Below, one piece after another: positions 1-11,300 of a stretch of DNA of 64,000 nucleotides (the stretch's first letter is position 1; each line of letters starts with the position of its first letter). Below the pieces are notes generated by a model. That model did no database searches. It was not told the DNA's origin and saw nothing but the letters and a program-made list of their open reading frames with translations. The position numbers and the translations under genes were made by a program. The DNA comes from Thuidium tamariscinum. Taxonomy: Eukaryota; Streptophyta; Bryopsida; Hypnales; Thuidiaceae. The DNA is taken from contig OX344756.2 in assembly GCA_947034885.2 (NCBI GenBank), positions 21,931,489 through 21,995,488 on the forward strand, read 5' to 3'.

Positions 1-294
1 AAAATGGTGTGCATGTATAAAATATATGGATAAAAAGGCAATCCAAAGCCCCACCATCATTTTGTAGCAACTGCAAGTGGAGGGGTATCCATCTTATTTT
101 TTGTTTTATTGTGTAGACCCCTTCCATATGCCTCTCATTTGAAGGGCCATAATCTACCGTCCACACATGTTTACAGATCCATATCCTACTGGCATTTGGT
201 TGTCAGCAGTGGTCGCAAACTCTTTTCCATCTCTTTTTGAGCCACTTGGAGGGGCTAATAAATAAGTTACTGACTCTGACTTGCAAGTACAATA

Positions 295-620
295 AGGTAG
301 GAGGTCCTTAAATGGAGCATTTAAGGGTTGGAACTGGATTTGGGGAGGTGAAACATCTTGAAATATTTTTCTGCAAATTTTCCTTAAAAGATAAGTGGAA
401 TTGACATCTAATCCAAGTTGTTTCATATTTTTTGGAGCTTTGTGGAATGAGTTGTAAAATTTTGAAGTTGAAGTGGTATAAGGCTTTAAAATGGAGCATT
501 TCATAAATGATACATAGTTTGTTTATTACTGAAGGCTATGAAAAAGCAATATGTACAAACAACATACATTCACGGAGGTATTCCATTTCAGAGCCTACTC
601 GTTTCTAAAACCTCCTACCT
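295..620. mobile_element. TIR element, family B copy 1 (326 bp)
   Basis: The ends are AGGTAGGAGG at 295 and its reverse complement CCTCCTACCT ending at 620. TA precedes the left end. The interior matches the element at 26239-26566 along most of its length, including the stretch around 340-500. The two copies are nearly the same size (326 and 328 bp). No transposase is encoded, so it is probably a non-autonomous MITE. The open frame at 154-504 on the minus strand, and its counterpart at 26019-26372, are by-products of this shared sequence. Confidence 0.7.
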
Positions 621-679
621 CTAGGTTGCAAGTAGGACAAGCTTAGTGTAGGTGCAAGTAGGACAAGCAAACAAGGTTG

Positions 680-990
680 GGATGAATTAATCCCCTTGCT
701 TGGCCCCTCATAAAAATGCTGAATTTTTTATTTTTTATTTTACATGCATGATAAAATTTGTGAATTTTAAATTCATGATGGCAATCACATTCCTCAAATT
801 TTCTCAGAGGGGTGTACAAGGTAAATTAACCAACCACAAAATAGAGGGTTTTTTTTCCCTTACACTCTTCCTAGCTAATTTGGGGCCTCTAAATGCAAAT
901 ATGAATTTAGAATTTGCAAAAAAAAAATTATTCACAAAAATTAAAAAATTCCAATATTTTCCCAAGTAGCCGAGTGAGGAGGTCAGTTCA
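680..990. mobile_element. TIR-like repeat, family D copy 1
   Basis: The stretch starts with a CCCCTTGCTTGGCCCC motif and ends near 990 with a degenerate inverse of it. The interior shares short blocks with the repeats at 3888-4392 and 25969-26205: an AAATGCTG block after the left end, a GGTAAATTA block and a CACAAAATA block. Boundaries are approximate. It is non-coding and of unknown superfamily. Confidence 0.5.
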
Positions 991-1050
991 CCCTATCCCT
1001 TAGAGGGGACAAGTGAGAGGGCCAGTTCACCCTGACTGCAAATAAGTTAA

Positions 1051-2022
1051 CCCCTCACCACCCAAGCTCCAACCATGTCAGGAAACAACCCTATTTTCAA
1101 GTGTTATAAGTCTAAATGTGAGTAACTTATGAAAATCTAAACCATACAATCTTGTAGTGTGCATGTTAAAGATGTTGAAGATCAAATTTGGAGTCATTTG
1201 ACCGTATAGATTAAAAGATTATATTGTTCTAGTGTTGAAAAAAGATGCTGAAATTCTTTTTAAAACACATTTAGAGGTGAAATTTGATTTCTAAACCTAC
1301 TCAAATGAAAAAACTTTGAACTACAAAATGATTCAAAAAGAAAATAAAAACACTTTGGTGAAAGAAATTATCTTTAAATTGATTCATTGTGTTTGCAAAA
1401 TTGTTTTGAAATGTCAAAAAACAGTGAAAAAAGTAGCAAAAAATCACATCTATAGCTGAACCTCTATTTACTAAAATGCTTCTTAGTCACTCATTAGTTC
1501 TTGGACTAATATGAAATTTGAACCACAAAAACTAGACTAGTATGCTCAACTTTTCCAACAAAAGTTGTTATAAACGGACCATGTAAAAAGAAGTTGTAAG
1601 TCACCAAAGTTCACTACACTCCAAAAATGGTAGGATTTTGAACTTCAAATTGCTCCCAAACATTCAAAACAACTTGGGTTGACATGAAAATTTTACTGCA
1701 ATAACTAGACTTCAAGGCAAACAAAACCCAACAAATTTGATTGAAATCTAGCATTTAATGAAAAAGATACAAGCCCCCAAAGTTGCAGCCCTAAAATGTA
1801 GTTTGGTAAACTCAAATTGAACTTGCAAGCTTTGATTGGCTGCCCAAAAATTCAATACCACTTGAAATGATCTGAAAATTTAACCATAAAAACTAGACTT
1901 CTATGTGCAACTTTTCCAATAAATTTTATTGAATTTGAAAATTAGATGCAAAAGTTACAGCACTTTGAAGTTGGCTGCTAGATTGTGTGAGGACACTTTT
2001 GGTCCCCTTGGGCGGTGAGGGG
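1051..2022. mobile_element. piggyBac-like non-autonomous element with TTAA flanks (972 bp)
   Basis: TTAA at 1047-1050 is followed by CCCCTCACCACCCAAG. The other end reads CTTGGGCGGTGAGGGG at 2007-2022 and is followed by TTAA at 2023-2026. The 16-bp inverted termini differ at one position. TTAA target sites and termini starting with a run of C are hallmarks of the piggyBac superfamily. The interior has many stops in all frames and no transposase, so the copy is non-autonomous or decayed. Its right end lies only 18 bp from the left end of the next element at 2041. Confidence 0.75.
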
Positions 2023-2040
2023 TTAAGGGAAACCAGTGTA

Positions 2041-2312
2041 AGGTAGGTACACCCAAAATGGCACCTGACCTTAAAGCGTTCTGTACAGCGCGCATAGATT
2101 TTCAAAATCAGTCATGTACCTAGACTGTAGATGGCGCTTTCAGAAACACACTTTGACTGTTAATAACTTTTGCATACAGTATCCAAATCCACTGTTCTTT
2201 GGTGCATTGAAACATGCTTTCACTCACCAACAAGAGTGTAAAAAAATTTGAACAACATAATAACAGGAACTAGGCACAGTAGAAAAACTGGCGCTTTTGG
2301 GTGTACCTACCT
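2041..2312. mobile_element. Mariner/Stowaway-like MITE, family A copy 1 (272 bp)
   Basis: The inverted termini AGGTAGGTACACCCAAAA are perfect for 18 bp and are flanked by TA on both sides (2039-2040 and 2313-2314), as expected for Tc1/mariner-type insertion. The interior matches the copy at 6687-6970 over its whole length. No coding capacity. Confidence 0.82.
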
Positions 2313-2770
2313 TATATATTACCCGACCACATCCCTCATGTCTAGTCCCCCCTCGTGGACCCACAGGGTACATTTCAGAGGGGGAAATGTACACCCCACG
2401 TACACGAGGGTGGACTTGACGGCGGCCTTGTGAAGGGTGGTGTGGTCACAGGACTGACCCTTCGTCCATGCACATGCACATGCACGGCCTCGGCTACAGT
2501 CCCATTCTCCCTCATTGGCTGCACACAACACAACCCAGGTTAGATAAGATCAAGTCTGCCAACATGCATGTAAATTATGCCAATCAACATAACTTAAGTT
2601 CACTTATCTGCACACACCCTTTGTATATTTTTCTCAACACACCCCAACCTAGAAATGCTGGCAAGTGCCAACTCATGGTGTTTGAATGACAAGGACCGAG
2701 GTGGTCGGTGGAGAGATTGAAAGCAATTTTTCATCCATGTTTTGCTTATTGACCTTCATGGAGGGTTATG

Positions 2771-2842
2771 AAGGCAGACCAGCCCTTAGATGAGCGGTTT
2801 ATAGAGGCTTATAAACCGCTCATCTAAGGGCTGGTCTGCCTT
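2771..2842. repeat. Perfect 33-bp inverted repeat with 6-base loop
   Basis: Positions 2771-2803 are exactly the reverse complement of 2810-2842, with GAGGCT (2804-2809) between them. A transcript from either strand would fold into a 33-bp perfect stem. The surroundings are AT-rich while the arms are about half G+C. It could be a snap-back remnant of a transposon, a young inverted duplication or a small-RNA precursor; the sequence alone does not decide. Confidence 0.9.
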
Positions 2843-3887
2843 TTTCATGTATTTATTCGGATGATAACATTTTTCATTCATTTTTCAGAGAAAGAGAAAT
2901 AAACAAGGATTCTAACACAAGTCGTTTCATATTTTTTGAAGCATTATTGAATTAGTTATGAATTTTCAAACACAATCTAGCATAGGGCCCTATTTGTGAT
3001 TAGTAGGCCTTGCAAACCCATACATGCGTAGTTTGAAAAAAAAATCTGGCTTGGTTCAAAAACTAGCACTGCAACATGTAAAAAGTAATAGAACTTGTTT
3101 CTAAATGCATCCCTTTCTAAAACTGAAATGAATGCTTAAATAAATTATTATTTCAGATTTTTGAACACTTGAAAGAAGGTAGTTCAACAACAAATTCTTA
3201 TTTTGAATATAATTAGTAGACACCTATCCACTTAGTTAAGAATGAATCCATTGGGACTTTGAAACCATCCATTCAATTAGTAAAAAACAAATCTTAGCAT
3301 GCTTCAATGTAATCTACAATTCATTTTCTCACAATCAACTATCCATTTCAGAGCCTCCTCGTGGACAAGTGCAAAAGCCTGAGCAGTTTATGAGCCCACT
3401 CTTATAATTGAGTTTGTATTCTTGCTAATGTTTGTCTGCACGTGAATGAGAAGTTAGTAAAAAATAGATCACAAAATATACTATTTTCAGTGTATTTGGG
3501 GAAGTTGTTGATCCTTTCTCCAAATTGAGATTTCTCCACAAAAAAACATGTTTTTTGAGTTTGAGTTGAACTAATGAAACAAAGTTGAGTTAACACCATG
3601 ATGTTTTTCAATATATGTACACGCATGGAAACATTTTAGGTTTTTTTTAAGTAATTTTCTATTGGATGTGATTTTTCATCACTTTTTCATAAAAAATTCC
3701 CCAAAAAATCAATTTTCCTCAAAAAAATCTAAATTTTTTGTGAAGTATAGAAGACATGTAACTTCATCTCTGAAAAATAAATATTTTTTTCCATACATAC
3801 CTAGTTTTTAAATGGTAGCAAACTAAATGATAGGCAATGAGGCTTGAAATTAGTAATTATAAGTCTATCCTTTATAGAGGTAACACT

Positions 3888-4392
3888 GGGGGGATTTGAC
3901 CCCCTCACTTGGCCCCTTGGGAAAGTGCTGAAATTTTTTTATTCAATTTTACAAACATGATAAAATTGAATTCATGTTTGGAAGTAGAGGCCCCTAATTA
4001 GCTATGAGGGGTATTAGGTAACTGAATCAAATACAAAATATGGGGCATTAGGAGGGATTTGAAGCCTTTGGGAGACTACGAGTTCCCACAACCTCAAAAT
4101 GCAGAATTGGGCGCGGGAACATAATTTTGCAGGAATCCTACGTGGTCGAGCAACTGCTACATCATTATTATTTTTTGAATTTTTTGAATTTATTTTCATA
4201 TTTCAGGATCCCAATTTTTTTAGGGTAATTATTGGTTGACAACAGCTAGCAATTTCCTGACAAGTTTCGGGAACAGACCCTGAAACAACCCTTAGAAGCC
4301 CTCAAATCCCTCCTAATGGCTTTTTTTTGTTTATTTGCGCCTTTGGAATGACTTGGAGGGGCTGAGCAAGGGGATCAATCCACCTTGCTTCC
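3888..4392. mobile_element. TIR-like repeat, family D copy 2, split by a nested MITE
   Basis: The left end carries CCCCTCACTTGGCCCCTTGG and the right end a matching inverse around 4350-4380 (CTTGGAGGGGCTGAGCAAGG). Family members at 680-990 and 25969-26205 share the flanking blocks but lack the middle part, which here is the separate element at 4044-4320. Outer boundaries are approximate. Confidence 0.55.
4044..4320. mobile_element. MITE, family C copy 1 (about 277 bp), nested
   Basis: The termini are GGCATTAGGAGGGATTTGA on the left and nearly its inverse ending at 4320. The element at 57201-57486 has related termini and shared interior blocks, including a GCAGGAATxC block followed by ACGTGGTCGAG. 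The sibling repeats of family D are uninterrupted at this site, which supports insertion of this element into an older one. Confidence 0.7.
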
Positions 4393-4396
4393 TAAA

Positions 4397-4619
4397 CCCT
4401 TGAAGGGCACTTATGGTTCTTCTACATGTCTTGTATTTAGGCTTAAAATTCTTCAATTGTGGTTTAATATATGAATTGCCATACATTGTTGTTTATGTAC
4501 TATTATTGTCATTAATTTACTTTGTATTGAAAAGTATTTTGTCAATGTTTCTTTGATCAAATACTACCAAATTCAAAATATATTATATGACTACAAAGGG
4601 TTTCCATAGCCTTCAAGGG
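4397..4619. mobile_element. Small TTAA-type element (223 bp)
   Basis: The left end CCCTTGAAGG follows TAAA, a one-base variant of TTAA. The right end CCTTCAAGGG is followed by TTAA at 4620-4623. Length and termini resemble the element at 58508-58729 (222 bp). Probably a piggyBac-type MITE; non-coding. Confidence 0.55.
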
Positions 4620-6686
4620 TTAACCTTTAAGAAAGCTACCCCCCATGACCATGGTAAATCATCAAAATGATTTTATTATTAGACCAATGTGTACATTCTT
4701 TATTTGTACAATGAATAATGAAGTCATTCATCGCCTTGTGTCCTTCAAGGGTCATCTATCATAATAAAAGTTTTTATTTATTTAGACTATTGTAGATTCA
4801 CAACAAGAAATAGGAAAATTAGGTTGTCTTAACAATTAGATTGCCTTACACAAAAAAATTACCCCATGATTCATTACTTGTCCTCATCATAGCACATGCA
4901 TGCTACACTTTGAATTGGTCAACCAATGCATGTTATACACATAGTTTTGGGTTAATGAAAATTATTGCAACATTTTACTATAACAAATAATATTTATGTA
5001 GTGCTAAACGTCAAGAAATTAGTGAGGGACAACTTAATTTCACTATTTATAGTAGAGGTACCCACAACTAATAAATTTAGACATGATCAGGGCGGTACAA
5101 GGCAAAACAAAAATTTCTATAAGTGCATTGACAGAAATAATGGGGATTGCAAAAAAATTTGATCATTTTATTTCTTGAATTGAAATTACTGTGAATTTTG
5201 AAAGGCAAAAGTTGGACTCGACCCATGACCAACATCTAAAGTCATCTAATTTCAATAATTTAAGAACTACTTTTCTACTAATTACTTCTTACTTTTGTGC
5301 TCACTTATATGTCATTAACATTATTGGTCTAAACCTTAAAAAAGTACAAAGATACACATTCTAAGGAAAAAACAAAAATTGATTCTAATTTTGGTTGGAA
5401 ATAGGATACCCTGTTTATTGTTGATGGGGCGTGTATGAGTAATGGGTACATCAACTATGGTATACTAAAATATTTAACAATTTTTGATTGGAACCCTTAA
5501 ATTAAACCCTAAAAATGAAAATTTGAAAACAAATTAAGTATGCCCCAAACTAGTAGTGAATCTATTATTAGTTCTTTTGTACTACCATCATATATTAATT
5601 GTCCTTAAATGTATGATTTCATATATAGTGTTGGTTTTAGGTTTATCATTAGATTTGGACCTGCTCAACTTATAGGTATATTTTAGATCAAATTAGAACA
5701 TTTTTTTATCCCTCGCAAAAATATCTTCCAAACTCTTATCAATAAGGTATATACATCTATAATTTCTATTTATATACAATTTGAATTTTGGTGAAGTAGT
5801 AACTTTTGTTCTTTTGCAAATGCAAAAGAAGGTAAATGGAAGTGGAAGTAAAGAATTTTGGTCTTGAAATGGAAAGATGTTCCTTTTAAAATTCATCTAA
5901 GTAAAATTCCAATATTTGACAATAGGGTCACCTATAAAATTAAGGACAAAGGATGTTGAAAACACATAATGAACATATAAATAGATAAATTCATAAATAG
6001 AGACATCTTCAATTATTTCTTTTATTGTAAGCCACCCTATTGTGGCAACATTTTCTTATTCAATTGTATAGAAGGTTGATTAAGTATAAAATTATTCTTC
6101 CAACTTGGAAAAATAGTACATAATGCAATAGAAATGTTATCATATTTTTTAAAACAACTATGAATTGGTCATGAAATTTGAAGTGATCTATCTAAGTCCT
6201 ATTCAAATTCCTTTAAAATTGATGGGAAGAGAATCTATATTGAACATCTTACTCACCTAAAATGAATAGAATTGTTTTTTAAAATGATCACAATGTTAAG
6301 GTGATAAAAATGGTTAGGTTGAATTCATTAATAGTTTAAAACAAAATAGTACATGTCCCAATTGTGGCAATAAAAGACATCACTTGCACACCTTTATAAA
6401 TTCATTGCTACATTCCTAAAAGTGAAAACACCTACAATTGAACTCCTTATATCCTTTAGTTTAAATACTAAAATACTTTAATTTAACAATAGAGTATTAA
6501 AGCTACCATTTGATACTTGGGATATAAGGGGTGGGGAAAGGGGGATTTGAAGCCATGCATGGTGTACAATAAGAACATGTTAGAGTGGTTATTGAACAAA
6601 TTTGTTGTTGACTAATATGATATTAGTGATAAGTAAGTAGTTTCCAACAACTAATCCAACTTGGATTGCAAAGTGGATTGCCTCTA

Positions 6687-6970
6687 AGGTAGATACACCA
6701 AGAAGTGTAATTGACTTTAAAGTTTATCTATAGCATGTATACATTTTCAAAATCAATCATGTACATAGATCTAGACAGAGATTGTAAATGGTGCTTTTAG
6801 AAACAAACTTTGACCCTCAATAACTTTTGCATACACTATCCAAATGCTACATTTTTTGGTACATTGGAATATGCTTTCACTTTCCAACAAGACTATATGA
6901 TAATCTAAACAACCTAATAATGATAATTAGACACATTATCAATAAATAGCACTTTTGGGTGTATCCACCT
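6687..6970. mobile_element. Mariner/Stowaway-like MITE, family A copy 2 (284 bp)
   Basis: The termini AGGTAGATACACC and GGGTGTATCCACCT are flanked by TA on both sides. The interior aligns throughout with 2041-2312, including AATAACTTTTGCATACA followed by CTATCCAAATGC and the TGCTTTCACT block. It has diverged more than copy 1 at its termini, so it is probably the older insertion. Confidence 0.78.
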
Positions 6971-8346
6971 TAATTACCTTGGGATAGATTGCAATCAATT
7001 TTGGCACAATTAAAGGGCTTTATCATGCCTCTTTTTGACTTTTTATAGATAACAAGTGGCATTGGATGTCATCAAGGAAGTCTAGGGTGGATTTTAATAG
7101 TCTACACATTTTCTACTTTTGAAAAAAATATAGAGCTCATATAGGTGGTTCAATGTTGTATAAAAGAGATTTTTTTCTAAATTTGTGAATTCTATTTTTT
7201 AATGCAAGAAAAATATTCCCCTCACTATATATAGACATCTTATAATTATGCTAAATCCCACATTTTGACTTCTTTTTGGTGTTTTCTACGTATTTTTAGA
7301 ATTATAGAAATAATCAAGTGTTTGTAATAGAATAGTTTAAGATGTTAGTGGATTATTATGTCTTTTGTTATTGTTCATGCATACTTATTCAATGGGGCCT
7401 ATATGTTGTATCCATGTTAAGAAACATTGTTACTAATTTACGCGATTAAGGTGACCATTGTAAATATACTTTTTGTTGGTTTTGCCTAAACCTAAACACT
7501 CTTTTGAGCCAATTGGATAGTACACTTCAAAATTTTATAACAATTTATACTTTGTCCAAAAAATAAATTTTAATTGCTCTCTCCTACATTTGCCTTTATA
7601 TGGAACTATCAAAAAAAGCTTAACAATGCCAATAGGGCAAACCAATCATTTTGCCCACCATAGGCTAGTTCACCCTTCCAATGATATGCAAATCTCCCAC
7701 TTCAAATTGCAAAATGAAATCATAAATAGATATAATGGTCTCCTGTAACATCAGCATACTAGCAAAAGCCAATTTCAAAGACGTCAGCATATATGTTATA
7801 CCGGTATATAAATTGCTGAATCTGCACAACTGACTCGAGAGGCTTCAGGCAAAAGAGGCTCTTAAAAAAACTCCAAGGAACAAGTTTTCACAACGGCACC
7901 ACAATCGAAGGACCAGATTCCTGGAATGGACTTGAAGACACGTACACAAGAAGCAGTATAGATGAATCAGGAGAAAAATTAAACCAGACAAATTTGGTCT
8001 GCAAATACCTAAACCTAGATCTAATCAATGTACAAGAGCGAGGGATAGCTGGAGCCGGATTAACAAAATTTACCACTCAGGCATCACAGAAATCTGCCGT
8101 ACTTTGTGTTGGATACAAGAGCGAGAGCCGACTATGAGGTAATCAAAAAGTTTTTGACTATCCACAATGAATGGGTGAGTCAGGTGTCAGATTTTAGAGC
8201 GAATTCAAACTAGCAACAGAGCGAGTCTAAAGAAGTTACCGAGGCACAGATACTGATAAGCGGGCCGATATGTAACTGCAAGTTTTTCCCAACGTCGTTG
8301 GAAACGCAGGTCGAAAGCATCAAATCCGAGACCCATGAGCACTTGT

Positions 8347-11300
8347 TTAGTTGTCCATGGGCCTTACGATTTTTACACTCTTGTATAAACGCCGCAAATC
8401 CTTCATAGCCTCTTCCTCTTTCTGAATGTTGCGGATGGGAGAAGGGTTAGCAATTTCCGGTTTATACCACCGATTGGGAGTCTCCGCGGATGGGGAAGCA
8501 TGGTCAAAGCTCTGGCCGCTGCTTCCAGGTACAGACACCATCATGCCTAAGGGACTGGTTAGCTGGGGGCTACCTCGTGATGCAATGGGCCGCTGCTGCG
8601 CTTTGTGTTGTTTCACCTGCACAAACCCACTGAAATTGTCAGAGAATGAGCAAAATCAGCGCTGAGACAAGGACGCAGGACAACGACACGATTTCAAGAA
8701 AAAGAGTAGTCGTTAGACTTACATGATCATCTATGGGAATATGATAAGAGGGAATAGAATTACAATATACCTGCTGCACTTGGATATCCCGCAACAAAGG
8801 AGCAGAGGTTCCTGGAGATCGCCCTGCCCAGGCAGGGGGACTATTCTCTGGATGCAAACCCTGCGAGTGCCTTGAGGAAACTACGGCAATAGGGGCCGAA
8901 CTCCGAACAAACTCGCTGAGAGGTACTCGGAGCACACTTCCATCTACTTCATCGATTGCCGGCTCACTAGCCAGTTCACTACGACCCAAATTCACCCTAC
9001 TAGAACTAGATCCTACTGAACTCGTCTTTGCAGAATTTAAGGTTGCGTGCGGAGTTCTGGTCTTCGCACCGGATCCTTCAGCTTTTTCCAAAATTGGGTT
9101 CCTCAAAATTGTAGATTTTCCTAAACTGTTCACCTTTTTCATGGCCATTTCTTGAGGATTAATTCCCATCGTGACTTTCTCACGATTTAATGGTTTGCCG
9201 ACAGAGCTTACCTTTGCAGATGGACTGCTGGTAATCTCGATAGGACTAACTGCTGTTACCTTCGACTGGATCACCACTACACTCTGCTGGGTTTGTATAT
9301 CCCGCAATGATGCAGACCCCTTAGGAAGATGCATGCCTCCCCATGCTGGAACATCAGCTTTCGGAACGGGAGGTGGAGATGGCATTAGTGGTTTGGGTGG
9401 GGCTTCCAGTGCTCCGCTGAGAAACATGGAGAGCCCACCCTTTTTCGCTTTCTTCTTAGACGATGACTTTGGTGTATGACCATTTGCCCAAGAGTCGGAT
9501 GAAGCAGCTAAACTGGTGGCAGAAAACCCTGAAATTTCCTTGAATCCCGCGGATGGAGGTGAGGGTCTTTGAGGAATCTCAGGCTCAGATACACATGGTG
9601 CCGAAGGAGAAGGCTGACTAGTTTCTCCTATGCTCTCCAGTAAGGAAATCTGTTGTAGAGTTTCCTGCCAAGTAAATAAATAGGCCATTGCATTAGTAGC
9701 ATATAGCAAGATTCTTGACAATTGGAAAAAAGAAAAACATTTAGGCAATAAAGTGCTTATCACGAAACTGATAATAGTACCTGAAGGTCGAAGTCATCAT
9801 TATTTGCGTCCTTAGATTTCACAGCTAGAGGAGAATCAACAATCTGTCCACGTCCTGCTGAACCTTTGCCCTTTCTTCGCCCGGCACGGGCACCGTGTTT
9901 GGTAGTGATCGCATTTTCTCCTTCACCTGCCGCGGTTTTGGTCTCTTTATTATTAATCTTTGGCACTGCTATTTCTGGGGGTAATACTCCAGACTCGAGC
10001 AATGACAGAGAAACCTCTAACTCGGGCTTTGATAGAAGCTTGGCCAACTGTTGGCTATCAAGATAATGACCCTTACGCTGTTTTAACTCAAGCGCCTCAA
10101 TTTGTTGCAGCTTCTTCCGCACAGCTCTTAATTGTTTAGCTACTGCATCCTCTCCTCTTGAGTCTCCGGAGAGCAAGAAACCTTCACTTGGTGGCTTCTC
10201 TCCTATTAAATCTAGCTCCCCAGTTCCAACCCGCAAATTGCGTATCCGTGAATCACCACAAGTATCACTGTCCTCTTCTTCACTGTCTATAACAACAGGG
10301 AGTGTCGCACTGGGCGTTGGTAGTAACCTCTGGCTCCATGGCTCATTAGATCTAGAGTCAAGAACCTTCTCTAACTCGGCCAAAAGGGCAGCTGGTAACT
10401 GCCCATAAGTTGAAGACGAGATGGTGAGGATGTAATCCAGATTACGGAGTACTAGATCCTGCAAGTGCGAGAAATGGATATTAGAAAAGAAAACAGCAGG
10501 AGAAAACACGACAAAAACTAAACCTGGATCGTACGTAAGGAAGCCCAAGCTCACGGCTAGAAAGGTGTAACATTCTTCCGGGAACCACAACCTCACGCCA
10601 CAGGTAAGACAAAATCGTAACGGCAATCAAAACAAAATCTCAGATATCAACGGCCCTATATGAACCTTCGCTCTCGAGACATTACACAACAGGACAAAAA
10701 ACATTATCATGAAACACACGACCTACCTGTATCATTTACTATTGAAATGTGACTTGAATTAAAGAGATTGCTAAAGTGTGAGAGCTATTCACCTCACAAT
10801 ATCGCTTTAAGTGATCTGCGTCAAGAGAATCTGCAAATTCAAGCAGTTGTAGAGCATTCTTGGGCTCTACAATGGACTCCGTGACGACCTTCTGACACAG
10901 GTCTTTCAAACTCGGTACACCTTCGTCCATTCTACTCGGAGCTGCAGTCCCAACTGTCCCAGATTCCTCCTCCACCTCAGCATCTTCATCGGTAGATTCC
11001 TCACCTTCTCCAGTTGCCTGGGGTACTGCAAGCGCCTCACTGACTGGTTTTGTAGAATAAGTTGGAGCATACAGGGAAGCAACAGCCAATGAGTGAGTTT
11101 CTCCCACAGACAAACTTGTGACATGTTTTGCGCCATGAACACGAACAGGAGACGGAACATCTGCCTTGCTGCCTTCACCGTCCCAGGCATAAACATTCCC
11201 AGTGATAGTTGCAACTGCGGTGCGATACTTGCCGGCTGCAACAGCCACAGCCTGACGACCCGACATTGAAGATAGCTGCTCACAGGCGCGACAAACAGAA

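Larger units (their letters stand above)
1..8346. other. Gene-free AT-rich interval with many short transposable elements
   Basis: I see no convincing coding gene here. Open frames are all under about 120 codons, lack recognisable domains, and several fall inside repeats that recur elsewhere in the window. The interval holds TIR elements at 295-620, 680-990, 1051-2022, 2041-2312, 3888-4392 (with a nested element at 4044-4320), 4397-4619 and 6687-6970, plus a perfect hairpin at 2771-2842, all listed separately. About 4650-6650 and 6990-7800 are AT-rich with nothing I recognise. From about 7800 the base composition rises towards the 3' end of the minus-strand ankyrin/RCC1 gene, so 8100-8346 probably holds its 3' untranslated region. 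Confidence 0.6.
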
